Origin: Bos javanicus
Lineage: Eukaryota; Chordata; Mammalia; Artiodactyla; Bovidae
Assembly: GCF_032452875.1 (NCBI RefSeq)
Contig: NC_083871.1
Location: 1,711,692 to 1,775,691 of the forward strand
Direction: 5' to 3'
DNA: 64,000 nucleotides
Positions within the stretch are counted from its first letter, which is position 1, and every line of letters starts with the position of its first letter. This document shows positions 45,558 to 57,168 of the stretch, piece by piece. Below the pieces are notes generated by a model. It made no database searches. It was not told where the DNA came from and was given only the letters and a program-made list of their open reading frames with translations. The position numbers and the translations under genes are program-made.

Positions 45558-45704
45558 AGCAGAGTCGTGTATACCTGTGGTGGATTCATATTGATATATG
45601 GCAAAACCAATACAATATTGTAAAGTTTAAAAAAAAAAAAAGCAAAAAATAAATAAATAAAACAACTTGATACTTGGTTGTAAAAAAAAAAAAAAAGCAG
45701 AGTC
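45558..45704 (+). mobile_element. Short L1 insertion with two A-rich tails
   Basis: L1 3' end (45567-45643) with A-run, then ~40 bp of non-L1 sequence (GCAAAAAATAAATAAATAAA then ACAACTTGATACTTGGTTGT), then a second A-run. It is flanked by AGCAGAGTC at 45558-45566 and 45696-45704. The layout fits 3' transduction. Confidence 0.75.
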
Positions 45705-46610
45705 TCCGTTTCTTACACCTCTCTGGTTTTTCAAGTCATAAGCCCCACTGTTTTTTAAAACCAGTTAAGGAGGCTGGATTTACCAGTGCTGCACTTCAGA
45801 GCTGATGTGCCCTATGTGAGGCTTGAACTCGTTGCTCCTTCGTGAGGACCTCCACATTTGTGATATCTACTTCCTCTTTTGGGCTGCCTACTGGGGATGT
45901 GAGTCCTGACTAGATTGAGTCTCTGCCCCTCCTATCCATTTCAATGTGCATTTTTCTTTATGTCCTTAATTGTAGAAAAGGGTGGGCATTGGTCCAAAGG
46001 CCTACTTCCCCTTCAACAGCCATTGGCAAGACCTTTTATAGATAGAGGGAGAAGGCTGCTTTCAGAAACAGCACAGTCATCTCTGATAGTCATCTTTAAA
46101 TTGTCATCAGTTATCTGACCAGTCATGTTAACTGTTAAACGTATAGTTAATCTTTAGTTCCAGGGTTTTTTTTTTTTTTTTTTCTTTTTCCATTTCCTTG
46201 AGGTTGATTCTTTTAATTGTGGCAGATTACATCATGGCTACAGTCTGGTCCTCCTGTGGCTAACTTCTTCCACCAGGTGGAGGTCCCAGTGTCTGTAAGA
46301 CAGCTCACAGGATATGGCTCAGAATATTATCTATAGCCCTTGAGAAAGAACTAAAGTCTTGACTTTTCTTAATGACTAAGCTATTATTGTTTAGCTGTGT
46401 TAGACTGTTTTCCTCCTTTTCTGTATTTTTCTCACTTCCTTGATTAAAGTTATTCTTTGGATAAAGTTATTCCACAAACAAAAGGCAGCAGAGAGCATGG
46501 CAGAAGGCAAGGGCGATAGAGTCCTGTTACATTCAGTTGTAGTTTTGGTGTCTCTGTAGGAGGATGTGAGCTCAAAGTCTTCCTACTCCACTATATTGTT
46601 CCTGCTTCAT

Positions 46611-47404
46611 TTCTTTTTTCTTTTCTTTTTTTCTTTTTTTGATGGTGTGGATGGGATAATCACCTTGGATAAGCAGAACATTTGGTAATAGACAGTCTGA
46701 ACCATGTGCATCAATTTCTGGTAAGTATAGCTGCTAGCGTGTGGAATCCTGGGAGCCCATGGGAAGCTGTGGCCCTTCAGGCTCAGGGGAAGAAGTCTCC
46801 CTGAGGCTATGCTTAAGCACATCCCTCCTACTGGGCACAGAGTTGGTCCCATTTCTAGCTGCCAGGCAAACAAACCAAGATTAGTCCTTGATGGACTTGT
46901 GGGATAATTCTGATTGCTTATCTTCACGTGTGAAAGTTTGTTCTTTTCTCTGATGTTCATCTTACTTCCCCTCCTGAACCTTAGTGGGAAATAAATCCTC
47001 TGTCTCTCAGCCTCATTTGCAGCTCAGTCAACAGGGCTACATGCTGGTACTCTGCATTAGGACTAGTGACACCTGGGTGAGGACAGCCCAGTATCCTTCT
47101 CCTCTTGGTGTTTTGAGTGGATTCTGGGAAGAGTTGAGCCTCCTGAAACACCAGTGGTGGCTATATGGGAGACAGGAACAGGGTGAGACCCACAGCATGG
47201 TGCCCCACCCTCTTCTGCCATGGTAGTCATTCTCTCCATGTACTACCTTCATCTCCGAACTTGAGGCCTTATTTCTGCTTGTGTAGCAGCCAACATGGTT
47301 GTCAAGGTGACTCTTTACAACAGTTGATATAGCTGTGAGATGATGAAAATAACTCCACACGGAACCAATAATGAAAAAAATAACGTTTCTGAGCTCATAT
47401 ATTT
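46611..47404. other. Low-copy-looking DNA, no gene confirmed
   Basis: T-rich start at 46610-46640. Frames on both strands (for example 46607-46960 minus and 46984-47226 plus) show no recognisable domain. Confidence 0.4.
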
Positions 47405-47640
47405 ATGACCTTTTCATACTGTCCATGGGGTTCTGCAGGCAAGAATATTAACTCATAGGAAATGACCCATATGCTGGGAAAGATTGAGGACAGAAGGAGA
47501 AGGGGTGACAGAGGATGAGATGGTTAGATAGCATCACTGAATTTAAGCAAATTCTGCATGATAGTAGGGACAGAGGAACATGGTATGTTGTAGTTCATGG
47601 CATCACAAAGAGTCAGACATGACTTAGTGACTGAACAACA
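47405..47640 (+). mobile_element. BovB LINE remnant with internal deletion
   Basis: The first ~45 bp (CTTTTCATACTGTCCATGGG) match the BovB 5' region seen at 56425-56470, and the rest (from ATGCTGGGAAAGATTGAGG) is the 3' end. About 2.5 kb of the element between them is missing. Confidence 0.75.
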
Positions 47641-48567
47641 ACAATGACAACAAATATGGCAAAGAAGGACAAAACCCCTGGCCTACAGATTCCTAATCAC
47701 TTGGGTTTCATTTACAACCTGTGGACTCTATTTTTAATAATAGCAACATTTTTCTCCACACTTTTTGTCAATGTTTTACCCATCTTTCAGTGTTTGGTTT
47801 GCTTTCTTCAAGAGTCATAAAGAGCTCCTGAAGCACTTCAACCCTGTGGGAATAATATAATTTTCATTAAAAAAAAAAAAAAAGAACATTTTGTGCCAAA
47901 TATAAACTAAGATGGTTATGTGACTATATTTTATCTTTAACAAATAAAGTAACAAAATGAAATGAAAGTAAATAACACAGAATGCTTGAAAATCTAATAT
48001 ATAAAACTATAAAAATTTCTCATCTTATAATTCATCACTTATAAAACAGAACGTCAACTTTCGAGCCTAACAAAAATAAACATTTGTTTTACATATTTTT
48101 ATTAAAGCAAAAATAATTAATTCAAAAATAAACTTATTTTAGAAATAAAAATATGTTGCATATCTTAGATTGAAATTACGACTGACATGATGAAGTCAAA
48201 TCATTTTACACAAGACTGAGGAAAAGCTTAACTATTTAAATTAACACAAAAATCACACAGAGAGCAAATGTGCTTTTAAAAAAAATTATCAGAGAAGTTC
48301 CAACTAACAGGGAAAAGGGATAATGATATTATTAGAGGTGGCCCGCAAAGCTGTCTATGACATGGGCACAGTATTCTGGGTGTTTTGGAGTGACCCTGAC
48401 CCTGGACTCTCTTCTTGGCCCTTAGGGAACAGAGAGCACAAGTGGGGGAGAGCATCATTTTAGATGTGGACGGGTGGTGAGGGAGGAACCTCCACCAGGA
48501 AGGGTACCTGCACAGCAGCTGGGACAGGACAGAGCAGTGTGTTGTATATTTTTATGGCTCAGACAGA
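47641..48567. other. Unassigned AT-rich DNA
   Basis: A-run at 47868-47883. No gene recognised. Confidence 0.45.
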
Positions 48568-48745
48568 GTGAGGAGACCATAACTCCAGTTCAGGGGTTGG
48601 AACCTACTGCATCAACTTCTGCTTAATCCATCCATGGACAAGAGTCATGTGTATAAGTGAGGAGACCACAACTCCAGTTTAGAGGGTGGAACCTACTGCA
48701 GCAACTTCTGCTGAATCCATCCATGGACAAGAATGATGTGTATAA
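48568..48745. repeat. Two-copy 89-bp tandem duplication
   Basis: Copies 48568-48656 and 48657-48745 both begin GTGAGGAGACCAYAACTCCAG and end GTGTATAA, with about ten differences. Non-coding. Confidence 0.93.
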
Positions 48746-49211
48746 ACCAGGTTCTCACCTAAGAGGAGTTCTGCTCACAGTGCCAGTGAATAATGAATAG
48801 CTATGGGAAATACACATATTCTGAGGAAATCTAGTGTTTGGATACTTATTCCCAATAAATATAATCAGATAAAAGATAATTTTGTGATTTATAAAAAAAA
48901 TACTGCAGAATAGGCAAAAAGAATGATTTATCATTATTGAAGAAAAGGCTAGCTATGAAAATAATTGAATTTCAGACATCATGAAGTGATTTCAGCAAAC
49001 CATTTACTCCTTTGAAATCAACTAGAAGTCACAATCCCTGAAGATTAGACCTAAAAACTAAGGAAGGATAATTTCAAGTATAAAGAAAGTATAGTCTAAC
49101 AAATGCAAACCAGATGGGAGGAACGATTGAAAGCTCAGGCTAACAGGTCTGGTAAGAGAAGATGGCTACATGGAAGCAGAAACATCAAGAAAAAGATGAA
49201 AGTCCTCATGA
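48746..49211. other. Unassigned AT-rich DNA
   Basis: No gene or repeat recognised. Confidence 0.45.
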
Positions 49212-49990
49212 GATGACACCACCCTTATGGCAGAAAGTGAAGAAGAACAAAAGAGTGTCGTGATGAAAGTGGAAAAGGAGAGTAAAAAAGTTGGCTTTAA
49301 ACTCAACATTCAGAAAACTAATATCATGGCATCTGGTCCCATCACTTCATGGCAAATAGATGGGGAAACAGTGGAAACAGTGGCTGACTTTATTTTTTGG
49401 GCTCCAAAATCACTGCAGATGGTGACTGCAGCCATGAAATTAAAAGATGCTTGTTCCTTGGATGAAAAGTTATGACCAACCTAGACAGCTTATTAAAAAG
49501 CAGAGTCATTACTTTGCCAACAAAAGTCAGTCTAGTCAAAGCTATGATTTTTTCCATAGTCATGTATGGATGTGAGAGTTGGACTATAAAGAAAGCTGAG
49601 TGCCAAAGACTTGATGCTTTTGAACTGTGGTGTTGGAGAAGACTCTTGTGAGTCCCTTGGACTGCAAGGAGATCCAACCAGTCCATCCTAAAGGAAATCA
49701 GTCCTGAATATTCATTGGAAGGCCTGATGCTGAAGCTGAAACTCCAATACTTTGGCTACCTAATGTGAAGAACTGACTCATTTAAAAAGACTGTGATGCT
49801 GGGAAAGGTTGAAGGCAGGAGGAGAAGGGGATGACAGAGAATGAGATGTTTGGGTGGCATCACCAACTCAATGGACAAGAGTTTGAGTCAACTCCAGACG
49901 TTGGAGATGGACAGGGAGGCCTGGCGTGTTGCAACTCCATGGGGTTGCAAAGAGTGGGACATGACTGAACGACTGAAATGAACTGAACTG
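49212..49990 (+). mobile_element. BovB LINE, 5'-truncated just at the RT active site
   Basis: Starts at GATGACACCACCCTTATGGC, i.e. at the codons of the catalytic Asp pair, and extends to the 3' end. The frame 49227-49475 covers the thumb region; further shifts follow. Confidence 0.93.
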
Positions 49991-49994
49991 AATA

Positions 49995-50118
49995 GTAGTT
50001 TAGTTGCTCAGTCATGTCTGACTCTTGCGACCCCACAGACTGTAGCCTGCCAGGCTCCTCTGTCCATGGGATTCTCCAAGCAAGAATACTGGAATAGGTT
50101 GCCATTTCTTTCTCCAGG
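49995..50118 (-). mobile_element. Bov-A SINE abutting the BovB 3' end
   Basis: Minus-oriented Bov-A body (GTTGCTCAGTCATGTCTGAC ... CTTTCTCCAGGGA) starts within a few bases of the preceding BovB 3' end, tail to tail. Confidence 0.88.
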
Positions 50119-50984
50119 GAATAGAGGTTTATACATATCGTGGTGTATTTCTTTGCCTATCTTCATTTGTACTCCAATTCCATGATTTTAATATCCATAC
50201 ATAGGTATGGCATCCCATACATAGGTATAAATTACTTTGGTTAAATGAAGAGTTAATGTTGGTCGTTTTAATTTTTTCAGTGTTTTGCCAGGGGATGGAT
50301 TATATCACCATGTGACTTACTCTGAGGGTAGGGTGTGTTGTCCTTCCTGGAGGTAGACTGTGATGCTCCCCTTGCTGCCCAGTTCTAATGATGAGGCCCT
50401 GTGTTCCAGGTCACTTTATCCCTATCACTAATGCTTCTAGATATCTCCCAAGCCAAGTCTTCAGCTTTCTTTGGTGCAACAGGGAACAACTTTTTGGTTC
50501 TTTCTCTTGCCTCCCATTCACCACATACACCAAGCAGAAGAGCAGCTCAAGATTACTGCTCAGAATCTCTGCGTGATTCTGCCCCTCCCACTTACCGCAA
50601 GAGTCTGTGACAAAGTGCCTCCCTTTATTCCAGAGTCTCAAATCGGATGACATCTAAAAGCGCCTCTGGTTTCACACTTCTCTTCAGGACAATTCAGCCC
50701 TGTGAAGGTCTTTGATACTGCCTTGCTTGCTTACCCTGACTCCACAAGGCTTCCTCTCCCCCACCACCCCCAGCACTCTGTCTCTTGTGTGCTGACCGGA
50801 ACTGCCCACTTTTCCTTCCCTTTTCCCTAAGGCTGTTCTAGCAGATGGGTTGAGAGGAGAGATAAAATGCCTTACTAATAAGATAAATCAGGAGAATAAA
50901 TGATCTATTTATTGCACATGAAATAATTATTCAGATAAATGGTCAAAATTTTCATAAGTATTTTTAAAGTTTCCTATACTTTTC
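50119..50984. other. Low-copy-looking DNA, no gene confirmed
   Basis: Moderate GC around 50340-50850. Frames of 60-80 codons exist on both strands without recognisable domains. Confidence 0.4.
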
Positions 50985-51186
50985 TTTCCCGGGTGGCACT
51001 ACTGGTAAAGAACACACTTGCCATGAGATGCAGGTTTGATCCCTGGGTTGGGAAGATCCCCTGGAGGAGGGCAGGGCAATGCACCCTAGTATTCTTGCCT
51101 GGATAATCCTATGGACAGAGGAGCCTGGTGGGCTACAATCCGTAGGGTTGCAAAGAGTTGGACACAACTGAAGCAACTTAACATGC
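50985..51186 (+). mobile_element. Bov-tA SINE
   Basis: TTCCCGGGTGGCACTACTGG head, GTTTGATCCC B-box variant, GTTGGACACAACTGAAGCAA end. Confidence 0.92.
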
Positions 51187-52454
51187 ATATCACCCATCTT
51201 TTTCTTCAATTTCTCTGCAGTGAGTACCAGGTGTCCAGACCATTTTCTTCATCCATATCCCTGATTATTGTTATCCCAGTCATGATGAAGTATAATTCAG
51301 AGTCTCTGTCTCCTCCTGATTGATTCTAGAAAAGACATAATCATCCCCTCCTTCCACAAGCAAATCAAGTATGTTATAGTCTCTCCCTTTGGAGACAGAA
51401 TTTGAGTGGATAAACCAGTCAAAAACATGGTGACAGACTTACTATGTGATCTTTTTTTGTTGTTGTTGTTGTTTTGGTTCCTATCTATTCTGAATTCTCT
51501 GATAAGAGCTAGAAGCTACTGCTTATCCTTAAAGAGGCATTTCTCAACATCTCTTCCTTTTGACTTCAATTTTAGATCTCACCAAGGTCTAAAGATAGAA
51601 TCAAAGGTGAAAAATGGGTAAATGGAGTCTCCTTTCCTCTAAAAGGAGATTAGTGAAGCCACAGTAAGTAATCTTGACTAGGATCCTTGCATTAGATATC
51701 TCAGCTTTGGAAATTTTTCTTGCAATACTTCTCACTGAATTTTAAAGTAAAGTTAGTTCATTGTGTTTTTCTCCAAGTCATAGGAATTGAGTGACAAAAT
51801 TATTTAAGTTCAGGACACAATTTAAACTTAAAAATACACATGAGCAAAAAGTGGACCATTTACCTTCATATTAGTTATAAATATCCTCTGCTTTAGCCTG
51901 AGAGTAATGAACACATTAATTCATCTTCTAGGCTTGTTGGGCTGTTGTCCTCTTCCCTGTGGTATTGATCAAATGAAATACTTCCAGTTTGATTTTGCAT
52001 AAAATTTTTAAATATAAAATGGCCTCAACTTTCAATTTACAGTATGTCCCCTACATACAAATGAGTTCTTTTCTAAAAGTGTGTTCATAAATCCAAGTTA
52101 GCCTAGTTATCCAACTAACACAACTGGTTACACTATACCAGCTATATCACTACTGCTTTTATGCTTCCTTTGAGACATTCTGAGCTTGAAATAAACATAC
52201 TGTCCACTGTATCTACATAGTACTATACAGTAGGGTACACAAAAGCACAACCACTTGTAGAGGATGCTTGCTAGAGACACATGAACTGACTTACATGATT
52301 GGACAGTGCATGTTTATCTTTGAAGTTCTCAACTTGAAGGTTCATATATAGGTGATTTTACTAAGCTAGTTTCTGAATTTTTACATAGGATTTCAGTGTA
52401 TGAGCACTTATTTCTATAATTTTCTGTGTAAACATTGATCAATAAAACCTAGGG
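51187..52454. other. Unassigned AT-rich DNA
   Basis: A (TTG)n stretch at 51457-51473. No gene recognised. Confidence 0.45.
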
Positions 52455-52488
52455 ATTTGGAGGGTGTATTCTGAAGGATGATGCTTAG

Positions 52489-52534
<46 letters not shown>

Positions 52535-52626
52535 GTATGTATTATCATGTGTATTTGAGCTGTTTCCAAATGTGCTTTGTCAATAAAAAAACATTTGGAG
52601 GGTGTATTCTGAAGGATGATGCTTAG

Positions 52627-52680
<54 letters not shown>

Positions 52681-52732
52681 TATCATGTGTATTTGAGCTG
52701 TTTCCAAATGTGCTTTGTCAATAAAAAAAAAA
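52455..52732. repeat. Two-copy ~138-bp tandem duplication, each with an AT microsatellite
   Basis: Units 52455-52592 and 52593-52732 share ATTTGGAGGGTGTATTCTGA and AGCTGTTTCCAAATGTGCTT with an (AT)n core of ~40 bp in each. The unique parts are nearly identical, so the duplication is recent. Confidence 0.95.
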
Positions 52733-53415
52733 CAACTATAGCCAAAGACTTGAAAAAACATATTCCTCAGCATTTTATTCATGCTTAGGTTGATGGAATG
52801 AGGTAGCTGAAGAGAGAAAAATATAGTCAGGAGACATAAGAATGCCTAAAAGATGAATTTATATATATGTGGTAAACATATATACCACATAATTAAGTGA
52901 GGTTTTGTTTTCCAACTCTGGGGCAGACTTTTTGTGAGCTGTGCTCACCACATTGAAATTCATCTTTGGAAGTGATCCTAGTTTTGGAGAAGCTGGACAG
53001 ATGTGTCCTTTGACTCTTTGCTCCACGATCAAACTGTACTTCAGGGCTTACCACCCAAATGTGCTGGTACACCACCCTGGCAAACAGCAGAATTTGTCAA
53101 CCAGATCTGATGCAAAATGGATCCGGGTTCCTCCCACAGACCTTTCAGAAAAGAAAGTCACCTTTGCAAGAAGACCATGGGTACCAAGTGCACCCTAGAA
53201 AGCATGGCCCCGTAAAAGAGAAGCAGCAGATAAGGTAGTGTGCCCGCATTCCCCTGGACATCCACCATTCTGACAAGAATGTCCTATGTCTGTTTTGGAA
53301 TAAATAGTGCAGTGCATTAACCATGTTTTCCAACAGTACAAAGTGTTGGTGATACAGGAATTGACTATTAAAACTCCTTTTTCTTTCATAAATGACTTTT
53401 AAAAGGTTGGACTCA
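52733..53415. other. Low-copy DNA with an unrecognised 85-codon frame
   Basis: The plus frame 52941-53198 continues beyond its stop with only two further stops to about 53400. It has no motif I know. A 9-bp stem (TATGTGGTA at 52866-52874 with TACCACATA at 52883-52891) lies upstream. It could be a decayed processed pseudogene or chance. Confidence 0.35.
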
Positions 53416-53640
53416 GAGACTCAATGTTCAGTTCAGTCGCTCAGTCATGTCCGACTCTTTGCGACCCCATGAATCGCAACACGCCAGGACTCCCTGTTCA
53501 TCAACAACCCCCAGAGTTCACTCAGACTCATGTCCATCGAGTCAGTGATGCCATCCACTCATCTCTTCCTCTGTTGTCTCTTTCTCCTGCAGCCCCTCAA
53601 TCCCTCCCAGCATCAGAATTTTTTCCAATGAGTCAACTCT

Positions 53641-56224
53641 TCACATAAGGTGGCCAAAGTACTGGAGCTTCAGCTTTAGCATCATTCCTTCCAAAGAAAT
53701 CCCAGGGCTGATCTCCTTCAGAATGGACTGGTTGGATCTCCCTGCAGTCCAAGGGACTCTCAATAGTCTTCTCCAACACCACAGTTCAAAAGCATCAATT
53801 ATTCGGCGCTCAGCCTTCTTCACAGTCCAATCTCACATCCATACGTGACCACTGGAAAAACCATAGCCTTGACTAATGGAACTTCGTTGGCAAAGTAATG
53901 TCTCTGCTTTTCAATATGCTATCTAGGTTGGTCATAACTTTTCTTCCAAGGAGCAAGCGTCTTTTAATTTCATGGTTGCAGTCACCATCTGCAGTGATTT
54001 TGGAGCCCCCCAAAATAGAGTCTGACACTGTTTCCACTGTTTCCCCATCTATTTCCCATGAAGTGATGGGACCAGATGCCATGATTTTCGTTTTCTGAAT
54101 GTTGCATTTTAAGCCAACGTTTTCACTCTCCTCTTTCGCCTTCATCGAGAGGCTTTTTAGTTCCTCTTCATTTTCTGCCCTAATGGTGGTGTCATCTGCA
54201 TATCTGAGGTTATTGATATTTCTCCCAGCAATCTTGATTCCAGCTTGTGCTTCTTCTAGCCCAGCATTTCTCATGATGTACTCTGCATCTAAGTTAAATA
54301 AGTAGGGTGACAATATACAGCCTTGACGTACTCCTTTTCCTACTTGGAACCAATCTGTTTTTCCATGTCCATTTCTAACGGTTACTTCCTGACGTGCATA
54401 TAGGTTTCTCAAGAGGCAGGTCAGGTGGTCTGGTATTCCCATCTCTTTCAGAATGTTCCACAGTTTATTGTGATCCACACAGTCAAAGGCTTTGGCATAG
54501 TCAATAAAGCAGAAATAGATGTTTTTCTGGAATTCTCTTGCTTTTTCCATGATCCAGCGGATGTTGGCAATTTGATCTCTGATTCCTCTGCCTTTTATAA
54601 AACCAGCTTGAACATCTGGAAGTTCAAGATTCACATATTGCTGAAGCCTGGCTTGGAGAATTTTGAGCATTACTTTACTATAGTGTGAGATGAGTGCAAC
54701 TGTGAGGTAGTTTGAGCATTCTTTGGCATTGTCTTTCTTTGGGATTGGAATGAAAACTGACTTTTCCAGTCCTGTGGCCACTGCTGAGGTTTTCAAATTT
54801 GCTGGCATATTGAGTGCAGCACTTTCACAGCATCATTTTTCAGGATTTGAAATAGCTCAACTGGAATTCCATCATCCACACTAGCTTTGTTCATAGTGAT
54901 GCTTTCTAAGGCCCACTTGACTTCACATTTCAGGATGTCTGGCTCTAGGTCAGTTATCACACGATCGTGATTCTCTGTGTCATGAAGATCTTTTTTGTAC
55001 AGTTCATCTGTGTATTCTCGCCATCTCTTAGTATCTTCTGCTTCTATTAGGTCCATACCATTTCTGTCCTTTATCGAGCCCATCTTTGCATGAAATGTTC
55101 TCTTGGTATCTCTAATTTTCTTGAAGAGATCTCTAGTCTTTCCCATTCTGTTGTTTTCCTCTATTTCTTTGCATTGATCACTGAGGAAGGCTTTCTTATC
55201 TTTTCTTGCTATTCTTTGGGACTCTGCATTCAAATGCTTATATCTTTCCTTTTCTCCTTTGCTTTTCACTTCTCTTCTTTTCACAGCTATTTGTAATGCC
55301 TCCCCAGACAGACATTTTGCTTTTTTGCATTTATTTTCCAAGGGGATGGTCTTAATCCCTGTCTCCTCTACAATGTCATGAACCTTATTCCATAGTTCAT
55401 CAGGCACTCTATCTGTCAGATCTAGTCCCTTAAATCTATTTCTCACTTCCACTGTATAATCATAAAGGATTTGATTTAGATCATACCTGAATGGTCTAGT
55501 GGTTTTCCCGACTTTCTTCCATTTAAGTCTGAATTTGGCAATAAGGAGTTCATGATCTGAGCCACAGTCAGCTCCTGGTCTTGTTTTTTGTTGACTGTAT
55601 AGAGTTTCTCCATCTTTGGCTGCAAAGAATATAATCAATCGAATTTCAGTGTTGACCATCTGGTGATTTCCATGTGTAGAGTCTTCTCTTGTGTTGTTGG
55701 AAGAGGGTGTTTGCTACGACCAGTGCATTTTCTGGCAAAACTCTATTAGTCTTTGCCCTCCTTCATTCCATATTCCAAGGCCAAAATTGTCTGTTACTCC
55801 AGGTGTTTCTTGACTTCCTACTTTTGCATTCCAGTCCCCTATAATGAAAAGGACATCTTTTTTGGGTGTTAGTTCTCAAAGGTCTTATAGGTCTTCATAG
55901 AACCATTCGACTTCAGCTTCTTCAGCATTACTGGTTGGGGCACAAACTTGGATTACTGGGATATTGAATGGTTTGCTTTGGAAATGAACAGAGTTCATTC
56001 TGTTGTTTTTGAGATTGCATCCCAAGTACTGCATTTAGAACTCTTTTGTTGACCATGATGGCTACTCCATTTCTTCTGAGGGATTCCTGCCCATAGTAGT
56101 AGATATTATGGTCATCTGAGTTAAATGCACCCATTCCAGTCCATTTTAGTTTGCTGATTCCCAAAATGTTGACATTCACTCTTGCCATCTCTTGCTTGAC
56201 CACTTCCAATTTGCCTTGATTCAT
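53641..56224 (-). pseudogene. BovB ORF2 of the full-length copy (endonuclease-RT), broken
   Basis: Fragments in element order. The endonuclease N-terminus (56224-55928) ends by frameshift. The endonuclease C-terminus plus linker (55659-54793) contains the Ser-Asp-His (SDHELL) catalytic segment. The RT (54808-53873) has FIDYAKAFDCVDHNKLW, RQGCILSP and YADDTT all intact. The C-terminal segment (53823-53641) has LWCWRRLLRVPW. The endonuclease reads ISKLKWTG where a catalytic Glu is expected in the family (Lys at residue 25). The RT frame joins the linker through a small deletion near 54790-54808. The A-run at 54985-54990 keeps the linker frame here, unlike at 30485. Confidence 0.9.
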
Positions 56225-56689
56225 GGACCTGACATTCCAGATTCCTATGCAATATTGCTCTTTACAGCATCAGACCTTGCTTCTATCACCAGTCATATCC
56301 ACAGCTGGGTATTCTTTTTGCTTTGGGTCCATCCCTTCATTCTTTCTGGAGTTATTTCTCCACTGATCTCCAGTAGCATATTGGGCACCGACTGACCTGG
56401 GGAGTTCCTCTTTCAGTATCCTAGCATTTGGCCTTTTCATACTGTTCACGGAGTTCTCAAGGCAAGAATACTGAAGTGGTTTGTCATTCCCTTCTCCAGT
56501 GGACCACATTCTGTTAGACCTCTCCACCATGACCCACCTGTCTTGGGTGGCCCCACGGGAATGGCTTAGTTTCATTGAGTTAGACAAGGCTGTGGTCTTA
56601 GTGTGATTAGATTGACTAGTTTTCTGTGAGTATGGTTTCAGTGTGTCTGCCCTCTGATGCCCTCTTGCAACACCAACTGTCATACTTGG

Positions 56690-57124
56690 GTTTCTCTTAC
56701 CTTGGACGTGGGGTATCTCTTCAGGGCTGCTCCAGCCAAGTGCAGCTGCTGCTCCTTACCTTTAATGAGGGGTATATCCTCACTGCCACCCCTTCTGACC
56801 TTGAACGTGGAATTGCTCCTCTAGGCCCTCCTGCGCCAGCGCAGCTATCGCTCCTTGGAGGTGGGGTTTGCTCCTAGTGGCTGCCGCCCCTGGCCTCGGG
56901 CAGGGGATAGGTCTTCCCGGCCGCTGCCCCTGGCGTCAGGCCTGAGGTAGGTCATCCCAGCTGTTGCCCCTGGCCTTGGATGCAGGGTAGCTCCTCTTGG
57001 CCGCCACCCCTAACCTCGGACGTGGCGTAGCTCCTCTCGGCTGCCGCTCCAACCTCGGATATGGGCTAGCTCCTCCCGGCCGCTGCCCCTGACCTTAGAC
57101 GTGGGGTAGCTCCTCTCGGCCATT
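56690..57124 (-). repeat. Tandem ~40-bp GC-rich units in the BovB 5' region
   Basis: About ten imperfect units of the form GAGGAGCTACCCCACGTCC followed by RAGGTCAGGGGCAGCGGCC; two are lengthened to ~60 bp. It is the most CpG-rich stretch in the window and in the position of an internal promoter. Confidence 0.9.
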
Positions 57125-57168
57125 CCTGGCTCAGAGTGCCAGGCTGCGACGGTGTAGGAGACTCAATG

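Larger units (their letters stand above)
42330..46610 (-). mobile_element. Probable old L1 3' UTR region, broken up by younger insertions
   Basis: The pieces 42330-42825, 42906-43229, 44273-45089 and 45705-46610 read, in minus orientation, like parts of one ancient L1 3' region (for example TTCCTACTCCACTATATTGTTCC near 46579, given here as TCTTCCTACTCCACTATATT, and the TCTGCTTGGTGCTCTCTGAG block near 42494). Insertions inside it are an L1 3' scrap, a BovB carrying an L1, another BovB and a short L1. A GT microsatellite of about 40 bp is at 42442-42481. Confidence 0.5.
53427..57157 (-). mobile_element. Full-length BovB LINE with 11-bp target duplication
   Basis: 3,731 bp on the minus strand, flanked by perfect copies of GAGACTCAATG at 53416-53426 and 57158-57168. 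In element orientation: a GC-rich 5' region of tandem ~40-bp units (57124-56690), a leader, an APE-type endonuclease region, linker, RT, C-terminal domain and a 3' end with TCAGTTCAGT-type units. The coding region is broken by several stops and shifts. It is the only complete BovB with both ends in the window. Confidence 0.95.

Noticed and set aside
56690..57124. GC-rich tandem tract considered as a CpG island promoter of a host gene.
   Set aside because: It lies inside the target duplications of a BovB and matches the element's 5' end position. No host exon follows.
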